DNA from: Psychromicrobium silvestre
GTDB lineage: Bacteria > Actinomycetota > Actinomycetes > Actinomycetales > Micrococcaceae
Length of the DNA: 64,000 nt
Assembly (NCBI RefSeq): GCF_013408295.1
Contig: NZ_JACBYQ010000001.1
Location: forward strand, 682,001 to 746,000
Direction of reading: 5' to 3'
Shown: one piece after another, positions 16,746 through 25,845 of the stretch
How positions within the stretch are numbered: the first letter of the stretch is position 1
How the letters are laid out: each line of letters begins with the position of its first letter
Position numbers and translations under genes: made by a program
Notes under the pieces: generated by a model
What the model was told of the DNA's origin: nothing
The model's database searches: none
The model's input: only the letters and a program-made list of their open reading frames with translations

Positions 16746-17981
16746 ATGATTGAGCAAGATTGCGTCATAGCGGGCGGCGGACCAGCCGGCATGATGCTGG
16801 GCCTCATCCTGGCTCGCGCCGGTCTCAAGGTCACTGTTCTGGAAAAACACGGCGATTTCCTCCGAGACTTCCGCGGAGACACGGTTCATCCGGCCACTCT
16901 CCGGGTGCTGGATGAACTAGGTCTTGGCCCGCAATTCAGGGCTCTCCCACAGAGCAAATTGGGAAATGTGCAACTTCCTGATGGACGCGGAAACACCCTC
17001 ACCTTTGGCGACTTCGACTCACTCAAGGCTCCTTACAACTATGTCGCCATGGTGCCACAGTGGGATTTATTGAACTTACTAGCGGATGAAGCGGCTAAGG
17101 AAAGCACCTTTACCTTAATGATGAATACCGCCGCGACCGGGGTGCTCATCGAACAAGCCTCGGCTTGCGGGATCAGCTACCGAGCTGCAGACGGTACCGA
17201 GGGGCAGATCCAGGCCACTCTGACGGTAGCCTGCGACGGACGACACTCTGTTCTCCGCAATGCAGCGGGGCTAGTCCCCAGGGAATTCTCGGTACCTTTC
17301 GACACCTGGTGGTTCAGACTGCCACGCCGTCCCGAAGAACAAAGTGCGGTAAGTACACTGATCCCACGGTTAGGGAAAACTGGCCTTGGCCTGTCATTAA
17401 CCCGGCCGGACTACTTTCAGATCGCCTACTTCGGAGCCAAAGGTATCGATCCCAGCCTGCGCGCAGCAGGAGTCGAGAGTTTTCGAAACCGTGTAGCCGA
17501 GTTTCTACCAGACCTGATTGACCGCTTGGACGAGATCAAAAGCATGCACGATGTGCACTTCCTCGACGTCAAACTCAATCGGCTGCCGCACTGGTATAAG
17601 TCGGGATTTATAGCTCTAGGTGATGCCGCACATGCCATGTCACCTGCCGGTGGAGTAGGAATCAACCTAGCCATCCAGGATGCTGTTGCGGCTGGCAGAA
17701 TACTCGCGGAGCCACTCCGGTGCCGAGAAGTGACCCTGCGAGATCTCGCGGCAGTGCAGCGCCGTCGTCAGTTCCCGATGATTGTCATCCAAGGAGTACA
17801 AAGGCTTCTGCATCGAGCCGTTTTCGAACCTGTTATCCACGGAAACTCCCGAGGCTTCCCCAAAGTCATGCTACTGGCAGCCAAATATCTTCCCATCGTG
17901 AAGAAACTGCCTCCCAGACTCATTGGTTTTGGCCCACGGCCCGAGCATGCCCCGAACTTCGCCCGCCGGGCAGCTTCCTAG
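16746..17981 (+). CDS. FAD-dependent oxidoreductase / monooxygenase
   Basis: A 411-residue PHBH-fold flavoprotein. The dinucleotide motif VIAGGGPAGMMLG is at residues 6-18, the DG motif is VACDGRHSVLR, and the GD motif is IALGDAAHAMSPAGGVG. It probably hydroxylates an unknown compound with NAD(P)H. ATG 16746 follows GAGGTG. A perfect inverted repeat lies just upstream. Its last four bases overlap the stop of the convergent DUF6504-like gene. Confidence 0.87.
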   Translation: MIEQDCVIAGGGPAGMMLGLILARAGLKVTVLEKHGDFLRDFRGDTVHPATLRVLDELGLGPQFRALPQSKLGNVQLPDGRGNTLTFGDFDSLKAPYNYVAMVPQWDLLNLLADEAAKESTFTLMMNTAATGVLIEQASACGISYRAADGTEGQIQATLTVACDGRHSVLRNAAGLVPREFSVPFDTWWFRLPRRPEEQSAVSTLIPRLGKTGLGLSLTRPDYFQIAYFGAKGIDPSLRAAGVESFRNRVAEFLPDLIDRLDEIKSMHDVHFLDVKLNRLPHWYKSGFIALGDAAHAMSPAGGVGINLAIQDAVAAGRILAEPLRCREVTLRDLAAVQRRRQFPMIVIQGVQRLLHRAVFEPVIHGNSRGFPKVMLLAAKYLPIVKKLPPRLIGFGPRPEHAPNFARRAAS

Positions 17982-18304
17982 CGGGCTAATCCAACCGCCG
18001 AGCGTTGTTGCCTATCGTCCGCCAGACAAAGCAATCGCCATCGACTGCCACCCACCCGATGGGTCACTTTCATGGTTCGACGGGAGCGCTCCGGGTGGGT
18101 AACCTCCAGTTCCCACAGTTCATATTCGGTAGTATTCAGCCGCCCCTCCGCTCCGAGGTATCCAGAAAGTACAAAAGGCCTACGGCGTCCGGAAACTACC
18201 TGGTAACGCTCCCCGCGCCAACGCAATTCGACCGGACGACAGCCGGGACCGCTCTGGATGTCTACCGCCTCACTGAATGTACCCACTGGGTCCCTCCCCG
18301 CCAT
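17978..18304 (-). CDS. DUF6504-like small protein
   Basis: A 108-residue protein with the pattern GTFSEAVDIQ, PVELRWRGERYQV and LWELEVTHP, plus a basic Trp-containing C-terminus (SRWRLLCLAD). This matches my memory of DUF6504, which is often found with translesion polymerase genes in actinobacteria. A 22-bp SOS-like palindrome begins 21 bases upstream of its ATG. No polymerase gene is present here. The function is unknown. Confidence 0.6.
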   Translation of the reverse strand: MAGRDPVGTFSEAVDIQSGPGCRPVELRWRGERYQVVSGRRRPFVLSGYLGAEGRLNTTEYELWELEVTHPERSRRTMKVTHRVGGSRWRLLCLADDRQQRSAVGLAR

Positions 18305-18324
18305 CGAACGCTTCTCTTCTGAAT

Positions 18325-18346
18325 GATTCGAATATATATTCGAATC
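18325..18346. promoter_or_regulatory. Perfect 22-bp palindrome resembling an actinobacterial SOS (LexA) box
   Basis: The core CGAATATATATTCG matches 12 of 14 positions of the remembered actinobacterial LexA consensus CGAACRNRYGTTYG. It is perfectly symmetric over 22 bp. It lies 21 bases upstream of the DUF6504-like gene. Confidence 0.5.
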
Positions 18347-18445
18347 ACAGGATTGTCCAGACCATCCCCCAGGGTTTTCCCAGCTAGTTTCAAGTCATGG
18401 CGTAGCACCGCGGCGCTAAATCCGTCTAGCATGGCAGTAGAGTTC

Positions 18446-18496
18446 GATGACGTCTCTGTATCGCCACCGAGCCCTCGGCTGTATAGAGACGTCATC
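18446..18496 (+). promoter_or_regulatory. 51-bp inverted repeat in the leader of a GNAT gene
   Basis: The arms GATGACGTCTCT and AGAGACGTCATC (12 bp, perfect) enclose 27 bases. Within these, CCGAG and CTCGG form a small inner hairpin. The structure ends nine bases before the AAAGGAG site of the gene at 18516. It could be a two-site operator or an RNA attenuator. Confidence 0.55.
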
Positions 18497-18515
18497 CCTA
18501 GAAAAGGAGCGATCC

Positions 18516-19019
18516 ATGAGCAGCAAAGTCATCCTTATTGCGCGGACCACTCCCCTGCAATTTGAGTTAGGCATCACCACCCGTTCGCCATCAACCCAGG
18601 ACGTGGAAGCCTTGGGGAAGCTGTACTTCAGCGCTTATGACAAGGGGCTGGCGGAACAGACGCTGGAAGCGGCTACGGCCAATATCGAGGCAAGTTTTGG
18701 CGGCAAGTACGGCACCCTCCTCACCGACGCTTCTCAGCTCGCAGTGGACCAGGAGGGCAAGATTATTGCCGGGATTCTGGTAGTTGAGCGGTCGAGTCAC
18801 GAAGGAACACCAGAGGCACCGTTCCTGATTGAGTTGTTCACCGACCGGGACCATCGCCGCCAGGGACTTGCCGAACGCCTAGTACTGATCTCCACGGACA
18901 AGCTCTTCAATGCCGGGTATAAAGAGGTGGCGGTCCGCGTCAAGGACAGCAACTCAGCCGCTCTGGCCCTTTATCTCTCCTTGGATTTCCAGCGCTGGGA
19001 CGCCGAAGAGGAAGACTAA
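18516..19019 (+). CDS. GNAT-family N-acetyltransferase
   Basis: A 167-residue GNAT protein with motif A ELFTDRDHRRQGLAERLV and the C-terminal VKDSNSAALALYLSLDF. ATG 18516 follows AAAGGAG. The leader carries a large inverted repeat. The mycoredoxin gene lies 62 bases downstream on the same strand, so the two may share a transcript. The substrate is unknown. Confidence 0.83.
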   Translation: MSSKVILIARTTPLQFELGITTRSPSTQDVEALGKLYFSAYDKGLAEQTLEAATANIEASFGGKYGTLLTDASQLAVDQEGKIIAGILVVERSSHEGTPEAPFLIELFTDRDHRRQGLAERLVLISTDKLFNAGYKEVAVRVKDSNSAALALYLSLDFQRWDAEEED

Positions 19020-19081
19020 ACCAGGAATAGTAACGGGCCTCGGCCGGTTCTATTTGATGGAAGTTTTGATAAAGGAGCGAA

Positions 19082-19345
19082 ATGTCTGAGGATTACACCC
19101 CGGAGACCGGCAAGATCACCATGTTCTCCACCTCATGGTGCGGCTATTGTCGTCGGCTGAAGTCGCAGCTTGATGCCCAGGGCATTGGCTACACGGAAGT
19201 GAATATCGAAGAGGTGCCAGGCACCGCCGAGTTGGTCGAAAAACTCAACGACGGTAACCAAACGGTACCCACTGTGATCTTCCCGGATGGCTCTTCGGCC
19301 ACCAATCCCTCGCTGGCTCAGGTCAAAGAGCGGATCGCGGTCTAA
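19082..19345 (+). CDS. Mycoredoxin / glutaredoxin-like protein
   Basis: An 87-residue thioredoxin-fold protein with the redox motif CGYC at residues 20-23 and the conserved TVPTVIFPDG cis-Pro region. This is the pattern of actinobacterial mycoredoxin-1, which reduces mycothiol mixed disulfides. ATG 19082 follows AGGAG. A glutaredoxin-like protein of another role is possible. Confidence 0.87.
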   Translation: MSEDYTPETGKITMFSTSWCGYCRRLKSQLDAQGIGYTEVNIEEVPGTAELVEKLNDGNQTVPTVIFPDGSSATNPSLAQVKERIAV

Positions 19346-19367
19346 CGGCTGCTCTAGCCGAATAATT

Positions 19368-20003
19368 TCACAGCCCGTAGGCCTCCAGCACCGCCGCTTC
19401 GACCGTTTCGACGGTCAGCCCGGGCTGGAGGTCTTCTGCTGCCCCGGCTGTCTGTGGGTCCCACTCTAGACCGAGTTCGCGATAGGTGTCGATGAGCGCC
19501 TCCCGCAGTGGTGCTGAATTCTGCACCACGATCGCGGAGCTGAATAGCCAGGCACCCGCAACCACGCGCTGAGCGGTGCCCACTAGTTTGATCTGGGTTT
19601 TGGGATTCGACGCCGGGAAGGAACCGTGAACACTAAACTCACCCGGGCAATACTCCCCCGGAATCTCCCCTACCGCAGCGGCTACACCCACTGAGCGCAA
19701 GACACCCGCGAAAAGTTCACCAAAGGTAGCGAATCTGCTCCGCGAGCCGAGCATGGCATCGCTCTCCGGCTGCACTTGATCCACCACCAGACAGCCACGA
19801 TGATAGGCCATTGCCCGGCCTCCAGCTTTTCGCACCAAAGGCGCAAAGCCATGGCTTGCAGCGAGCCGAGAGGCCGCTTCGAAGCCCGGCAGATTGGCGT
19901 CACGCTGGCCGAAAGCCATCGTCGGTTCGGGCCGGTAGAGTCGCAAAGTGGCTCCGCGTTCTCCGGTACGAACCTGGTTGAGTAGCTCCAAACCACCTTG
20001 CAA
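19368..20003 (-). CDS. Lipoate-protein ligase family protein
   Basis: A 211-residue BPL/LplA-fold protein. It has RPEPTMAFGQRD near the N-terminus, the lipoyl-AMP loop VRKAGGRAMAYHRGCLV, and KLVGTAQRVVAGAWLFSSAI with the conserved Lys. It should activate or transfer lipoate or octanoate. The only standard start is TTG 20003, but the frame continues upstream for 16 codons with a family-like LIRPEASAGAEAD and a GAGGGG site before CTG 20051 and ATT 20048, so a rare start codon is likely. It follows the thioesterase gene. Confidence 0.8.
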   Translation of the reverse strand: MQGGLELLNQVRTGERGATLRLYRPEPTMAFGQRDANLPGFEAASRLAASHGFAPLVRKAGGRAMAYHRGCLVVDQVQPESDAMLGSRSRFATFGELFAGVLRSVGVAAAVGEIPGEYCPGEFSVHGSFPASNPKTQIKLVGTAQRVVAGAWLFSSAIVVQNSAPLREALIDTYRELGLEWDPQTAGAAEDLQPGLTVETVEAAVLEAYGL

Positions 20004-20094
20004 ATCAGCTTCAGCACCAGCTGAAGCTTCCGGCCGGATTAGTTCAATCAGCGCCCCTCACACCTTTCCAGAATGCCACTGCCAAAAGGCAAGC

Positions 20095-20886
20095 TTAGGC
20101 CCGAATCGCTCGAATGGTGAGGATCTGCTCGGCCCGCCCGAAAGGACCAAGCTCATCGTTGAGTATCGAGGATGTTAGACCTATTCCGTCATCACCGAAG
20201 GTCACCGAGGTGTCCAGTCCCAGCCATTTGCCCGCCGGCTGGCGGTAAAGATGAATCGATAGATCGGTATTTGGGTAGAGGTACTCACCCGTGCTGGGAT
20301 CAACGCGTGGGGCAACCCCATTGGCGGTATCCACCAGACCAACTAGCCTGACCAGATCAGCTGTAGCTTCGCCGTCGACCATCTCGTGTTCGGTATGCAG
20401 CCATGCCTGCCCGCGGCCCGGTACTAAACCAGCCACGGCACGCAATTGCAGGGAACGGATATAGCCGCCGGGCCAGACCGTCATGTCCTGTTCCCCGCTG
20501 GTCTGCGCGAGGGCAGGCATCGGGGTATCCGCCAGAGCGGCTACCGCAGAAGTATCTGAACGCTGCAGCCGCCAGGCGGTGGCTCGAACGGCAGCCCGGC
20601 CGCCCGCAATCAGTTCCGCCTGGACCAGTTCGATGGTCTTGCCGGGGCGAAGTACCTTGCATTCGACGCTGAACTCGCCAGCCGGGATGAGCCCCAAAAT
20701 ATCGAAGCTGATCCGGGCCATCCGCAAATCTTCACGGGGCTGAAAGGCCTCCAGCTCGCGGGTCAAGATCCCCGAAACCGGCGCCATATGCTGCTCGTGC
20801 GGGTTCCAGGCGCCCTGCGCGTGGATCGTCGATCGGTACTGGCCTTCGCCTAGTCTGACGTAGTAGGAGTTTTCCTCGGTCTGCAC
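20095..20886 (-). CDS. Acyl-CoA thioesterase family protein (hotdog fold)
   Basis: A 263-residue protein of the double-hotdog TesB-like/thioesterase-superfamily type. GAWNPHEQHMAPVSG and RISFDILGLIPAGEF lie in the first half; VDTANGV and NTDLSIHLYRQP, WLGLDTSVTFGDDGIG in the second. It probably hydrolyses an acyl-CoA. The start is GTG 20886. It lies 10 bases after the DedA-like gene and is probably co-transcribed with it and with the lipoate-ligase-like gene. Confidence 0.8.
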   Translation of the reverse strand: MQTEENSYYVRLGEGQYRSTIHAQGAWNPHEQHMAPVSGILTRELEAFQPREDLRMARISFDILGLIPAGEFSVECKVLRPGKTIELVQAELIAGGRAAVRATAWRLQRSDTSAVAALADTPMPALAQTSGEQDMTVWPGGYIRSLQLRAVAGLVPGRGQAWLHTEHEMVDGEATADLVRLVGLVDTANGVAPRVDPSTGEYLYPNTDLSIHLYRQPAGKWLGLDTSVTFGDDGIGLTSSILNDELGPFGRAEQILTIRAIRA

Positions 20887-20896
20887 TTGATCGATC

Positions 20897-21370
20897 TTAC
20901 CGTCTGGCTGTCGATGCCTTGCGCGCTATCAACACACCAACCACGATCACTGCCATTGCCCCCAGCAGGATCAGCAAGGCGGTGGGCTCGCCTCCGATGG
21001 CGGCAATCGCCGCGTCAATAACCGCTAGCCCCACGGTCGCGTAGAGCAGCGCCCATATCACCGAGCCAGTGATCACCGCCGGTAGATACCGACTGGGATA
21101 CGGCATTCTGCCCACCCCGGCAGCCAAGTTGATTGCGGTCTGCAATCCAATGGTCAAAAAGCAGAGTGCGACGGCGGGAGCACCCCAGCGGGCGATGATC
21201 GCCTCGGCGCGGGCCATTGGTGCGGAATCCAGGTATTTCCGGAGTTTGGTTTTCCGGCCTCCGGCCGCTGCGCCCCGCGCAAGCCAATAGGTCGCGTTGG
21301 CACGCGCCATCACAATGCAGAACAAGGACAGGAATGCCAGGCCGAAGGGTAAGGAGGTGAAGAAGTCCAT
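20897..21370 (-). CDS. DedA/VTT-like membrane protein
   Basis: A 157-residue protein with four or five hydrophobic segments. The central IIARWGAPAVALCFLTIGLQTAINLAAGVGRMP resembles the DedA core (re-entrant loops with the G/A-R-MP motif). DedA proteins transport or flip lipids and maintain membrane homeostasis. It is shorter than most DedA proteins. ATG 21370 is preceded by AAGGGAG. An iron-box-like sequence lies about 55 bases upstream. Confidence 0.72.
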   Translation of the reverse strand: MDFFTSLPFGLAFLSLFCIVMARANATYWLARGAAAGGRKTKLRKYLDSAPMARAEAIIARWGAPAVALCFLTIGLQTAINLAAGVGRMPYPSRYLPAVITGSVIWALLYATVGLAVIDAAIAAIGGEPTALLILLGAMAVIVVGVLIARKASTARR

Positions 21371-21423
21371 CCGTTGCTATCTGCTCCCTTCGCTGGCTTG
21401 AAGCTCCATCTTTTCATATGCGC

Positions 21424-21437
21424 TTAGGTTTGCCTAA
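21424..21437. promoter_or_regulatory. Possible DtxR/IdeR iron box
   Basis: TTAGGTTTGCCTAA matches 13 of the first 14 positions of the remembered consensus TTAGGTTAGCCTAACCTAA, but the last five bases differ. It lies upstream of the DedA-like gene and downstream of the nrdF terminator. Control of the DedA/thioesterase/ligase run by iron is an inference. Confidence 0.4.
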
Positions 21438-21455
21438 GTTGGAGTTAAACCGCAA

Positions 21456-21494
21456 AGCGCTGGGTCTCCCGAATTATTCGGGAGACCCAGCGCT
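21456..21494 (-). terminator. Terminator of the nrdHIEF operon
   Basis: A perfect 18-bp stem with a TTA loop lies 11 bases after the nrdF stop. A modest T-rich stretch follows in the direction of transcription. It is clearly the operon terminator. Confidence 0.85.
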
Positions 21495-21505
21495 CCGAAA
21501 GAACT

Positions 21506-22507
<1,002 letters not shown>

Positions 22508-22519
22508 CTAAAGGTGAGC

Positions 22520-22547
22520 TACGACGGCGGTTCGCGCCGCCGTCGTA
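22520..22547 (-). repeat. Hairpin between nrdE and nrdF
   Basis: An 11-bp perfect GC-rich stem (TACGACGGCGG) with a six-base loop fills the 92-base gap between the two genes. It may be a partial terminator or an mRNA-processing element that sets the NrdE/NrdF ratio. Confidence 0.55.
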
Positions 22548-22572
22548 CCCTCTGGTAAGTGCCTGCTTGGGT

Positions 22573-24777
22573 TTAGAGCATGCAGCTAACGCAGCCCTCT
22601 ACTTCGGTTCCCTCCAGAGCCAACTGCCGGAGCCGGATGTAGTAAACCGTCTTGATGCCCTTACGCCAGGCGTAGATCTGAGCCTTGTTAATATCGCGGG
22701 TGGTAGCGGTGTCCTTGAAGAACAGGGTCAGGGACAGGCCCTGATCAACGTGCTGAGTTGCCGCAGCATAGGTGTCGATGATCTTCTCGTAGCCGATTTC
22801 GTAGGCATCCTGGTAGTACTCCAGGTTGTCGTTGGTCAGGTAAGGAGCCGGGTAGTAAACGCGGCCGATCTTGCCTTCCTTGCGGATCTCGATCTTCGAG
22901 GCCACCGGGTGGATCGATGAGGTCGAGTTATTGATGTAGCTGATCGAACCGGTGGGCGGCACAGCCTGCAGATTCTGGTTGTAGATGCCGTGCTCCATGA
23001 TGGAGGCCTTGAGTTCGCGCCAATCTTCCTGGGTGGGAATGTGCACCTTGGCGAAGAGTTCCCGAACCCGCTCGGTCTGCGGAACCCACTCTTGGTCGGT
23101 GTACTTATCGAAGAACTCACCGGAGGCGTACTTAGAGTTCTCGAAGCCGCCGAACTGCTCGCCGGTCTCGATGGACAGCAAATTAGAAGCCCGCAGGGCG
23201 TGGTAGACCACGGTGTAGAAGTAGATATTGGTGAAGTCCAAGCCCTCTTCGGAGCCGTAGTGCACGCGCTCCCTGGCCAGGTAGCCGTGCAAGTTCATCT
23301 GCCCCAGGCCGATGGCGTGCGAAGCCGCGTTGCCCTTGGCGATGGACGGCACCGACTTGATATCCGACATATCGGAGACCGCCGAGAGCGCCCGGATCGA
23401 GGTTTCAATGGTGTTACCGAAGTCCGGCGAATCCATCGTCCGAGCGATATTCAATGAACCCAGGTTGCAGGAGATGTCCTTACCGGTCTCGGCATAGGAG
23501 AGGTCATCGTTGTAGACCGTGGGCTTGGAAACCTGCAGGATTTCGGAGCAGAGGTTGCTCATGATGATCTTGCCCTCGATCGGGTTAGCCCGGTTCACCG
23601 TGTCCTCGAACATGATGTAGGGGTAACCGGATTCGAACTGGATCTCGGCGAGGGTCTGGAAGAACTCACGGGCCTTGATCTTGGTCTTCTTGATCCGGGA
23701 ATCGTCAACCATCTCGTAATACTTCTCGGTTACCGAGATATCGGAGAACGGCATGCCGTAGACCTTCTCGACGTCGTACGGCGAGAACAGGTACATATCC
23801 TCATCGCGCTTGGCCAGTTCGAAGGTGATATCCGGCACCACAACGCCGAGCGAGAGGGTCTTAATGCGGATCTTCTCGTCCGCGTTCTCCCGCTTGGTAT
23901 CCAAGAAGCGGTTGATATCAGGGTGGTGAGCGTGCAAGTACACCGCTCCAGCACCCTGACGCGCGCCGAGCTGGTTAGCGTAGGAGAAGGAGTCTTCAAG
24001 AAGCTTCATCACCGGGATAACACCGGAGGACTGGTTCTCGATCTGCTTGATTGGCGCGCCAACCTCGCGAATATTGGTCAGCGCGAAAGCCACGCCGCCG
24101 CCGCGCTTGGACAGTTGCAGCGCGGAGTTGATGGAACGGCCGATCGACTCCATATTGTCTTCGATACGCAGCAAGAAGCAGGAGACCAATTCGCCACGCT
24201 GGGCTTTTCCGGCGTTCAGGAAGGTCGGGGTGGCGGGCTGGAAACGGCCATCGATGATCTCATCGACCAATTTGCTAGCCAGATCTTCGTTGCCGCGGGC
24301 CAGGTGCAAGGCAACCATGCACACCCGGTCCTCGTAACGCTCCAGGAAGCGCTTGCCGTCAAAAGTCTTCAGCGTATAGGAGGTGTAGAACTTGAAGGCA
24401 CCCAGGAAGGTCTCAAAGCGGAACTTCTTCTGGTAGGCGCGCTTGTACAGGTCCCGGATGAAATTCATCGTGTACTGATCGAGGGTTTCCCGCTCGTAGT
24501 ACTGGTTCTTCACCAAGTAATCGAGCTTCTCTTCCAGGTCGTGGAAGAACACCGTGTTGTTGTTCACGTGTTGCAGGAAGTATTGATGCGCGGCTTCACG
24601 ATCCGCATCGAATTGGATTTTGCCATCCGCATCGTAGAGGTTGAGCATTGCGTTGAGCTCGTGATAGCCCAGACCCTTATAAGCGGTGGGCACCTCGGCC
24701 TTGCTCTTGGCTGGCGCGCTGTCCACTGCCGCCTCCTCAGGAAGCTGAATCACTGCATCTGCAACTGTCGTGTCCAA
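22573..24777 (-). CDS. nrdE: Ribonucleotide reductase class Ib, large subunit
   Basis: A 734-residue NrdE protein that reduces ribonucleoside diphosphates. The active-site region [14 protein letters not shown], the loop [13 protein letters not shown], and the [25 protein letters not shown] segment are intact. The C-terminal redox pair is in EGCVSCML. I place the start at TTG 24777 after GGGATTGGAACA, which overlaps nrdI by 28 bases; a GTG at 24753 overlapping the nrdI stop (GTGA) is equally possible. Electrons come from NrdH. Confidence 0.95.
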   Translation of the reverse strand: MDTTVADAVIQLPEEAAVDSAPAKSKAEVPTAYKGLGYHELNAMLNLYDADGKIQFDADREAAHQYFLQHVNNNTVFFHDLEEKLDYLVKNQYYERETLDQYTMNFIRDLYKRAYQKKFRFETFLGAFKFYTSYTLKTFDGKRFLERYEDRVCMVALHLARGNEDLASKLVDEIIDGRFQPATPTFLNAGKAQRGELVSCFLLRIEDNMESIGRSINSALQLSKRGGGVAFALTNIREVGAPIKQIENQSSGVIPVMKLLEDSFSYANQLGARQGAGAVYLHAHHPDINRFLDTKRENADEKIRIKTLSLGVVVPDITFELAKRDEDMYLFSPYDVEKVYGMPFSDISVTEKYYEMVDDSRIKKTKIKAREFFQTLAEIQFESGYPYIMFEDTVNRANPIEGKIIMSNLCSEILQVSKPTVYNDDLSYAETGKDISCNLGSLNIARTMDSPDFGNTIETSIRALSAVSDMSDIKSVPSIAKGNAASHAIGLGQMNLHGYLARERVHYGSEEGLDFTNIYFYTVVYHALRASNLLSIETGEQFGGFENSKYASGEFFDKYTDQEWVPQTERVRELFAKVHIPTQEDWRELKASIMEHGIYNQNLQAVPPTGSISYINNSTSSIHPVASKIEIRKEGKIGRVYYPAPYLTNDNLEYYQDAYEIGYEKIIDTYAAATQHVDQGLSLTLFFKDTATTRDINKAQIYAWRKGIKTVYYIRLRQLALEGTEVEGCVSCML

Positions 24778-25175
24778 AACTGTTCCAATCCCTGGTGAAC
24801 CCGGTCCACATCTTCCGCTGTGCCCATGAGTTCGAATCGATAAAGAAGGGGTACCTGGCACTTGCTGGCGACGATATCGCCGGCAAGACAATAGGTCTCC
24901 CCGAAATTCGTATTTCCGGCGGCTACTACGCCCCGGATCAGTGATCGGTTTTGCTCGACGTTGAGGAACTTGATCACTTGCTTAGGCACTGCCCCGTGCC
25001 CGGAATCCCCACCATAGGTGGGAAGAACCAGAACATAGGGCTGAAGTGCCAGAAGGGTTTCTTCTTTGGTCAATACCGGCAACCTGGCCGCTGAGAGGTT
25101 GAGCTTGTTAACGAAGCGGTGGGTATTGCCGGAGACCGAGGAGAAATAGATGATGTTGCTACTGCTTGAATTCAT
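24750..25175 (-). CDS. nrdI: NrdI flavodoxin-like activator
   Basis: A 141-residue flavodoxin-like protein with the FMN loop [13 protein letters not shown] and the second loop [16 protein letters not shown], plus [14 protein letters not shown]. It supplies oxidant to build the manganese cofactor of NrdF. ATG 25175 follows GGTGGTC. It sits between nrdH and nrdE and overlaps nrdE. Confidence 0.95.
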   Translation of the reverse strand: MNSSSSNIIYFSSVSGNTHRFVNKLNLSAARLPVLTKEETLLALQPYVLVLPTYGGDSGHGAVPKQVIKFLNVEQNRSLIRGVVAAGNTNFGETYCLAGDIVASKCQVPLLYRFELMGTAEDVDRVHQGLEQFWTRQLQMQ

Positions 25176-25238
25176 ACTGACCACCGTTTTGTAACGGCTG
25201 GCGCCGCCGGAAACCGACCTCAGCGACGCCGTCGCACA

Positions 25239-25493
25239 CTAAGCGACCGAGCTGGCGCTCAGTCCGCCGGCCTGAGCCAGCTCTTCGATTTTGTCCGGAC
25301 GGAAACCCGACCAGTGATCCTGCTCGGTGACTACCACGGGAGCCTGCAGGTAGCCGAGAGCACGCACGCGCTCCAGCGCATCAGGATCCTGGGAGAGATC
25401 GACACTCTGGTAAGTAATGCCCTTCTTATCCAGTGCCCGATACGTTGCGTTGCACTGCACGCATGCTGGCTTGGTGTAAACCGTGACGGTCAT
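25239..25493 (-). CDS. nrdH: NrdH-redoxin
   Basis: An 84-residue glutaredoxin-like redoxin with the active site CVQC at residues 11-14 and the conserved WSGFRPDKI near the C-terminus. It passes electrons from thioredoxin reductase to NrdE. ATG 25493 follows AAGGGG. It is the first gene of the operon; two NrdR-type boxes lie 110-160 bases upstream. Confidence 0.95.
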   Translation of the reverse strand: MTVTVYTKPACVQCNATYRALDKKGITYQSVDLSQDPDALERVRALGYLQAPVVVTEQDHWSGFRPDKIEELAQAGGLSASSVA

Positions 25494-25603
25494 GGTTTTT
25501 CGTCCCCTTCACGCGGCCGGCAAGCCGACCACTTTTGACTTCTTCAGGTATCACTTTGCTGTCCCTCAAGCCACTTGGCTCTCCGATCCAGATCCGTAAG
25601 TCG

Positions 25604-25651
25604 ATACTACATATAGTGCAGTCCGATTGCTTGGACCCCAACATGATGTAT
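25604..25651 (-). promoter_or_regulatory. Tandem NrdR boxes upstream of nrdH
   Basis: ATACTACATATAGTGC (25604-25619) matches 13 of 16 positions of the NrdR consensus acaCwAtATaTwGtgt. CCCCAACATGATGTAT (25636-25651) matches about 10 of 16. Their starts are 32 bp apart, the usual three-turn spacing for NrdR pairs. Confidence 0.72.
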
Positions 25652-25777
25652 TACAAGTATGTCATTTTATGCACCGATAGTCCACAGGCCAGCTCAAAAA
25701 AATCCGCGAGAATCCGTGCTTTTAAGACCCGATGTCCACAAGCTGTGGAGTACTTACCCACTTAAAATTTCGGGCGT

Positions 25778-25804
25778 GTCACGACCGCCCTGGCGTGTCG
25801 TGAC
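25778..25804 (+). promoter_or_regulatory. Inverted repeat upstream of the lysR-type gene
   Basis: GTCACGAC and GTCGTGAC are perfect arms separated by 11 bases, the geometry of a LysR-type site. It ends 41 bases before the start codon, consistent with autoregulation. Confidence 0.6.
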
Positions 25805-25845
25805 TAGAGTGTCTTGGGAGTATCGGAACACAACAAAGGAGCACC

